This document shows, piece by piece, positions 14,572-17,816 of a DNA stretch of 17,816 nucleotides. The stretch is taken from NCBI GenBank assembly GCA_002713385.1, contig PAWC01000019.1, positions 31,356-49,171 on the forward strand, written 5' to 3'. The stretch is from Fidelibacterota bacterium (GTDB taxonomy: Bacteria; Fidelibacterota; Marinisomatia; Marinisomatales; TCS55). The notes beneath the pieces were generated by a model. It ran no database searches. It saw only the letters and a list, made by a program, of their open reading frames with translations, and was not told the origin of the DNA. Within the stretch, counting starts at the first letter, position 1. Each line of letters starts with the position of its first letter. The position numbers and the translations under genes are program-made.

Positions 14572-15867
14572 ATGCGGAAGCCCATTCAAACTATCATTTC
14601 GGTTATTTTTCTCTTCTCTGTACTCCATGCGGGACCATCCGTTTATTTATATATTATCAACTTTGATAATATAACCCAAGAATCATCCATCGATTGGCTC
14701 GGGCAGGGCTTTGTTAATATGCTCAATATCAAGCTGGTAGATGTATCAAAATTGCGTTTAAATGGACAGGATGATCTGGAAGCGATTATGAACAATCGTT
14801 CGCTCCTGTTGCATCAACCCCGGGGATCCAGAAATTTTCTTTTACTCGGAAAATATGAGCGTAAACTAGATAATGTAGAAGTTAGCTTACAATTAATCGA
14901 TATTGCTACATGGGAAGAAGTGGATCGCCGCAAAATAACCGGGAATTATAATGAAGTTTCTGATTTAAATATGAAATTGACAACGACTGTCGAATTCATG
15001 TTGACAGCATTTATTCCCATAGATAAAAAGAAAAAATCAATTTATCCTGAATTCACTATCGATAAACCGGACTCTAAAAAATCTACCATATTTGCAGATT
15101 CAAAAGATGTCAGTAGAAATATAGATAAAGCTATTGATGAATTGGAAAAAAGTATGGATTTAGTTATTGGAGCCAGAGGTGATGACTCCAAGGATGAAAC
15201 TTTAAAGAAAGGTGAAGAATGGGTTTTGGAATTGGGCAGCAGTGCTCAACCCAGCTATAATTCAGAAAATGATGCTAATACAATGATGCTCATGAATGTT
15301 CTAGATGATTTAATGGCCAATCCATACAATATTGTTATAAAGATTCCGAAGTTTGAGTATGATAAAGATAATGCAAAAAAAATGAATGTCAGCATCAAAA
15401 TAGAATATTCTCTAAAAGAACACGTTATCGCTGACATGCTCAAATCTTTACCTTATACAGGATTAATTCAAGACGGCTCCCTGATGATATTTGATTTCAA
15501 TAAGGAAAAGTTCAATTTTTCTGATGCATTGCACGAAAAAATCCGTTTTGGCAAATACAGGGCAATACCTGTTATTTCATTTTTAGATGATTTAAATGCA
15601 CCTGCAGTGCTGATTGTAGATACGCCAGAAGCAGCCATTCATCAGCTTGAATCAAGAAATGTCCATTATGTCACAGATCATAAGTTTTCACCTCTTATTG
15701 AGTTTACGATTGGGGGATGGGCGCTGCAGGTGGCCATGGAATCGGTGAAAATACCGGTAACATATACGTTTAGCTTACCTATAACAACTGCTGATAGTAT
15801 TCGCAGAGTGAGTCTGAAATTCGTTCCAGAAACAGAGCTTGCACCATACTTGCATTCTATCCTTTAA
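14572..15867 (+). CDS. Secreted protein with FlgO/TolB-N-like N-terminal domain
   Basis: I place the start at ATG 14572 (431 residues). It opens directly with a textbook signal peptide (MRK, a hydrophobic core TIISVIFLFSVLHA, then GPS). An in-frame ATG at 14515 would add 19 residues and overlap glnS by 17 bases; it cannot be excluded. Residues ~24-145 resemble the FlgO/TolB-N type alpha-beta domain: a YLYIINFDN strand, SSIDWLGQGFVNML helix, a Leu-rich LLLGKYERKLDNVEVSLQLIDIATWE pair of strands, then a long helix. The remainder (about 150-431) has a charged, probably helical linker and a C-terminal alpha-beta part I do not recognise. It likely works in the periplasm or at the outer membrane; the precise role is unknown. 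Confidence 0.75.
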   Translation: MRKPIQTIISVIFLFSVLHAGPSVYLYIINFDNITQESSIDWLGQGFVNMLNIKLVDVSKLRLNGQDDLEAIMNNRSLLLHQPRGSRNFLLLGKYERKLDNVEVSLQLIDIATWEEVDRRKITGNYNEVSDLNMKLTTTVEFMLTAFIPIDKKKKSIYPEFTIDKPDSKKSTIFADSKDVSRNIDKAIDELEKSMDLVIGARGDDSKDETLKKGEEWVLELGSSAQPSYNSENDANTMMLMNVLDDLMANPYNIVIKIPKFEYDKDNAKKMNVSIKIEYSLKEHVIADMLKSLPYTGLIQDGSLMIFDFNKEKFNFSDALHEKIRFGKYRAIPVISFLDDLNAPAVLIVDTPEAAIHQLESRNVHYVTDHKFSPLIEFTIGGWALQVAMESVKIPVTYTFSLPITTADSIRRVSLKFVPETELAPYLHSIL

Positions 15868-15897
15868 GTAAACGTATATTATTATTCGTTTAATTAA
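15864..15897 (+). terminator. Possible AT-rich hairpin after the FlgO-like gene
   Basis: TAAACG (15869-15874) pairs with CGTTTA (15887-15892) around a 12-base loop. Beyond one mismatch, TTAA on each side extends the stem. It sits at the stop codon of the FlgO-like gene. There is no T tract, so it may be a weak terminator, an mRNA 3' end stabiliser, or chance. Confidence 0.3.
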
Positions 15898-15942
15898 TAA
15901 ATCTCCTTGTGTAGTTAGACACTAGTTCAGTTAAGTAGAAAA

Positions 15943-16455
15943 ATGATTAAGAAACTTATTTTATTAAGTCTCATGTGCGGGGCTATGCTCTATGCAGATC
16001 CATTATCGGGTACTGCATTACCAAATTTGTCCATCAAATTGATGGATGGCGGACAAACTTCTTTAGATGAATTATTGAAGGAAGGTCCTGTTTTGGTCAA
16101 TTTCTGGGCAACATGGTGCGCGCCCTGTAAAAAAGAAATGATTCACTTAAATAAATATCATATAAAATATAAGGATAATGGATTTAAAGTTATCTGTGTT
16201 AGTACCGATGCAACAAAAAGTATGTCCAAAGTGAAAAGCTATATAAAAAGTAAGAAATATAAATTTCTAGTAGGTTTAGATCCTAATTCGGAGATAATGA
16301 AAAAAATGAATGCTGTCTTAATGCCAACGACACTAATTATTAATCAGAAGCGCGAAGTACTATGGTATCACCAGGGATATATCCTTGGTGATGAGGTTGA
16401 TATAGAAGAGCAAATCCGTCAATCTCTTAATCTAGACGGTAAGATTTCTGAATGA
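15943..16455 (+). CDS. TlpA-family periplasmic thiol-disulfide oxidoreductase
   Basis: A 170-residue thioredoxin-fold protein. Residues 1-18 are a signal peptide (MIKK, hydrophobic core, LYA then DP). Cys12 lies inside it, but Met precedes it, so a lipobox is unlikely. The mature domain has the AhpC/TSA-TlpA lead-in LPNLSIKLMDGGQ, then VNFWATWCAPCKKEM with the redox pair Cys59 and Cys62, and the conserved cis-proline in MPTT (Pro128). WYHQGY (141-146) matches the family's C-terminal strand. TlpA/ResA-like proteins reduce disulfides in the periplasm, often for cytochrome c maturation or specific clients. The gene ends in an ATGA overlap with a predicted outer-membrane protein, suggesting a shared envelope role. 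Confidence 0.9.
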   Translation: MIKKLILLSLMCGAMLYADPLSGTALPNLSIKLMDGGQTSLDELLKEGPVLVNFWATWCAPCKKEMIHLNKYHIKYKDNGFKVICVSTDATKSMSKVKSYIKSKKYKFLVGLDPNSEIMKKMNAVLMPTTLIINQKREVLWYHQGYILGDEVDIEEQIRQSLNLDGKISE

Positions 16456-17816
16456 AAAAAATATTTCTTTTTATTATTTTTTCATTTTTGAATGCACAGA
16501 TTTCATCATCAGGCAGCATTAAGACACGTATAGGTGAAAACAAATCTGGTTTCTATTATAATGAAACGCTTATTAATTATAATCTAGAGTACGGCAATTT
16601 TTATAATTGGTTGCAGTTTGAATTTAGTGATCCACCTGAGATGGGTAGGTCTCTTAATAAAATGCGTAAGCTGCAAATTGAATATAAGACTGATTATTTA
16701 TCTCTAAAATTTGGTGATCTTTTTGAGATTTGGGGCAGGGGTCTCGTACTGAATTCCGTTGATGATCAGGCATTAGATAGGGATACAGGCATAAGAGGAT
16801 TAAATTTTTCTTACAGTAGAAACTCATTTACAATGCAGTTTATTAGTGGGAAGTCAAGTATTGAGCAGACCACTATCTATGCCTCTGGCTTTAATAATCG
16901 GAAGCATAATTATACCACTGATCATAGTTTATATGGGCTTGATCTACTGTATTCATTTGGTAGTCACAAGATAGGCACTTCATTTTTGCAGTCTAAGGAA
17001 GATCACCCAACATTCAATGATACACTGAACATCAAAAACCAATTAATTAGTGGTCGCTATTCTAAAAGTGGTGCACTTTATGACTTATACATTGAGTATG
17101 TAAAAAATAGTTCTTTTGAATTTAATCAGGAAAATTATTATGATGAGTCAAGTGGCCATTATAAAGATCATAAGGATGGACGAGCTTTCTATGGTAATCT
17201 GAATGTTTACCTGGATCTATTTTCTATTAATATGGAATATATCAACTATCAATTTGGTGCTTTAGATCCATTTAGTAGGTGGAATATCGTATCGAATTAC
17301 GGTTTATTTCAGCCTTACCAGAATCCTCCTACGGCATTGAATGTGAATCAAAATGTACTAATGAATAGGATATCACACCAGACGGATTTTAATAATGAGG
17401 TTGGCTATAAGATTGAAGTAATGAGCATGTTAACGGACTGGATAGACTTTTACGGATTGCACTCAACTTCTAGTAAATCTTCAACGTGGCTATTAGATCC
17501 TGAAACCTTCACTTGGTACGCGGGTGACGAATCTGTTCTAAACTCCGGAGGTACTATTCTACCATTATCTGATGTATCTGCTTTTCCATTTAGAGAGACA
17601 TATGGTGAACTGACTTTCTATCTTATGGATGGTACTATGCATTTAAAAGTAGGGGCCGGAGATAGCTACGATGTTACAGATTTAAGTAATAATGTAAATA
17701 CAGACAGCTCAAGAGATACGAGACATTTAGAGACATATGGACAGACCTTCCCACTTGATTTCAGTTATTTATTTTCCAATGGATATAGTATTGGATTAAA
17801 AATCGAAACTCAATTT
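16452..17816 (+). CDS. Predicted outer-membrane beta-barrel protein, DUF6029-like (partial, runs off window)
   Basis: An open frame of 455 codons begins at ATG 16452 inside the stop of the TlpA-like gene and continues without a stop to the last base. Residues 1-15 are a signal peptide ending FLNA-Q. The rest alternates polar and aromatic/hydrophobic residues typical of a large beta-barrel. The block FGDLFEIWGRGLVLNS (87-102), followed by ALDRDTGIRGL, resembles the conserved GxGL/RG-x region of DUF6029 proteins of Bacteroidota and relatives; the match is by eye. I saw no cysteine in the visible part. No substrate or partner can be named. The coupling with the thioredoxin-fold gene suggests co-expression. 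Confidence 0.8.
   Translation, partial: MKKIFLFIIFSFLNAQISSSGSIKTRIGENKSGFYYNETLINYNLEYGNFYNWLQFEFSDPPEMGRSLNKMRKLQIEYKTDYLSLKFGDLFEIWGRGLVLNSVDDQALDRDTGIRGLNFSYSRNSFTMQFISGKSSIEQTTIYASGFNNRKHNYTTDHSLYGLDLLYSFGSHKIGTSFLQSKEDHPTFNDTLNIKNQLISGRYSKSGALYDLYIEYVKNSSFEFNQENYYDESSGHYKDHKDGRAFYGNLNVYLDLFSINMEYINYQFGALDPFSRWNIVSNYGLFQPYQNPPTALNVNQNVLMNRISHQTDFNNEVGYKIEVMSMLTDWIDFYGLHSTSSKSSTWLLDPETFTWYAGDESVLNSGGTILPLSDVSAFPFRETYGELTFYLMDGTMHLKVGAGDSYDVTDLSNNVNTDSSRDTRHLETYGQTFPLDFSYLFSNGYSIGLKIETQF

Noticed and set aside
15909..15940. Promoter-like TTGTGT...TTAAGT and GTGT/ACAC repeat before the TlpA-like gene
   Set aside because: Matches to consensus are poor and the inverted repeat is only four bases; not distinguishable from chance in AT-rich DNA.

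Overview
The window is an AT-rich bacterial segment in which every supported gene lies on the + strand. The best guess for the organism is an uncultivated Gram-negative of the FCB side of the tree, most like Marinimicrobia (SAR406 / Neomarinimicrobiota). This rests on a periplasmic TlpA-type thioredoxin, a predicted outer-membrane beta-barrel resembling DUF6029 proteins, a FlgO/TolB-N-like secreted protein, weak or absent Shine-Dalgarno sequences before most genes, and a glnS gene. It is an inference from gene style; no 16S or other diagnostic marker is present.

Layout. Positions 1-1870 hold the 3' end of a membrane-protein gene, a TIGR02206/YwaF (TMEM164-like) membrane protein and a CNNM/CorC-type DUF21-CBS protein, closely spaced or overlapping. 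Positions 1916-10381 hold one giant gene (2821 codons). It encodes a secreted protein with no cysteine: signal peptide, a leader with three EYDS motifs, about 24 tandem Ig-like domains of about 104 residues, and a C-terminal domain resembling TIGR03067. Positions 10467-11078 encode a small protein with a basic head and a very acidic tail. Two class II serine tRNAs (GGA and TGA anticodons) follow, then gltX and glnS overlapping by one base, then a secreted FlgO/TolB-N-like protein, a TlpA-like thiol-disulfide protein and an outer-membrane beta-barrel protein cut off by the window end.

How it fits together. The middle (10.4-14.5 kb) is a translation block: two serine tRNAs and the synthetases charging tRNA-Glu and tRNA-Gln. 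The right end is a cell-envelope block (secreted protein, periplasmic redox protein, outer-membrane protein), the last two sharing an ATGA overlap.

The most unusual object is the giant repeat protein. Its general design (D-x-AGN followed by YD-x-TPP at each domain junction) recalls giant adhesins such as SiiE and BapA. In addition it carries an internal signature I do not know from those families: two histidines exactly 14 residues apart (H-x13-H), present in eight repeats and half-preserved in many others. No CRISPR array, insertion sequence or phage gene was seen. No gene-free stretch exceeds 300 bases.
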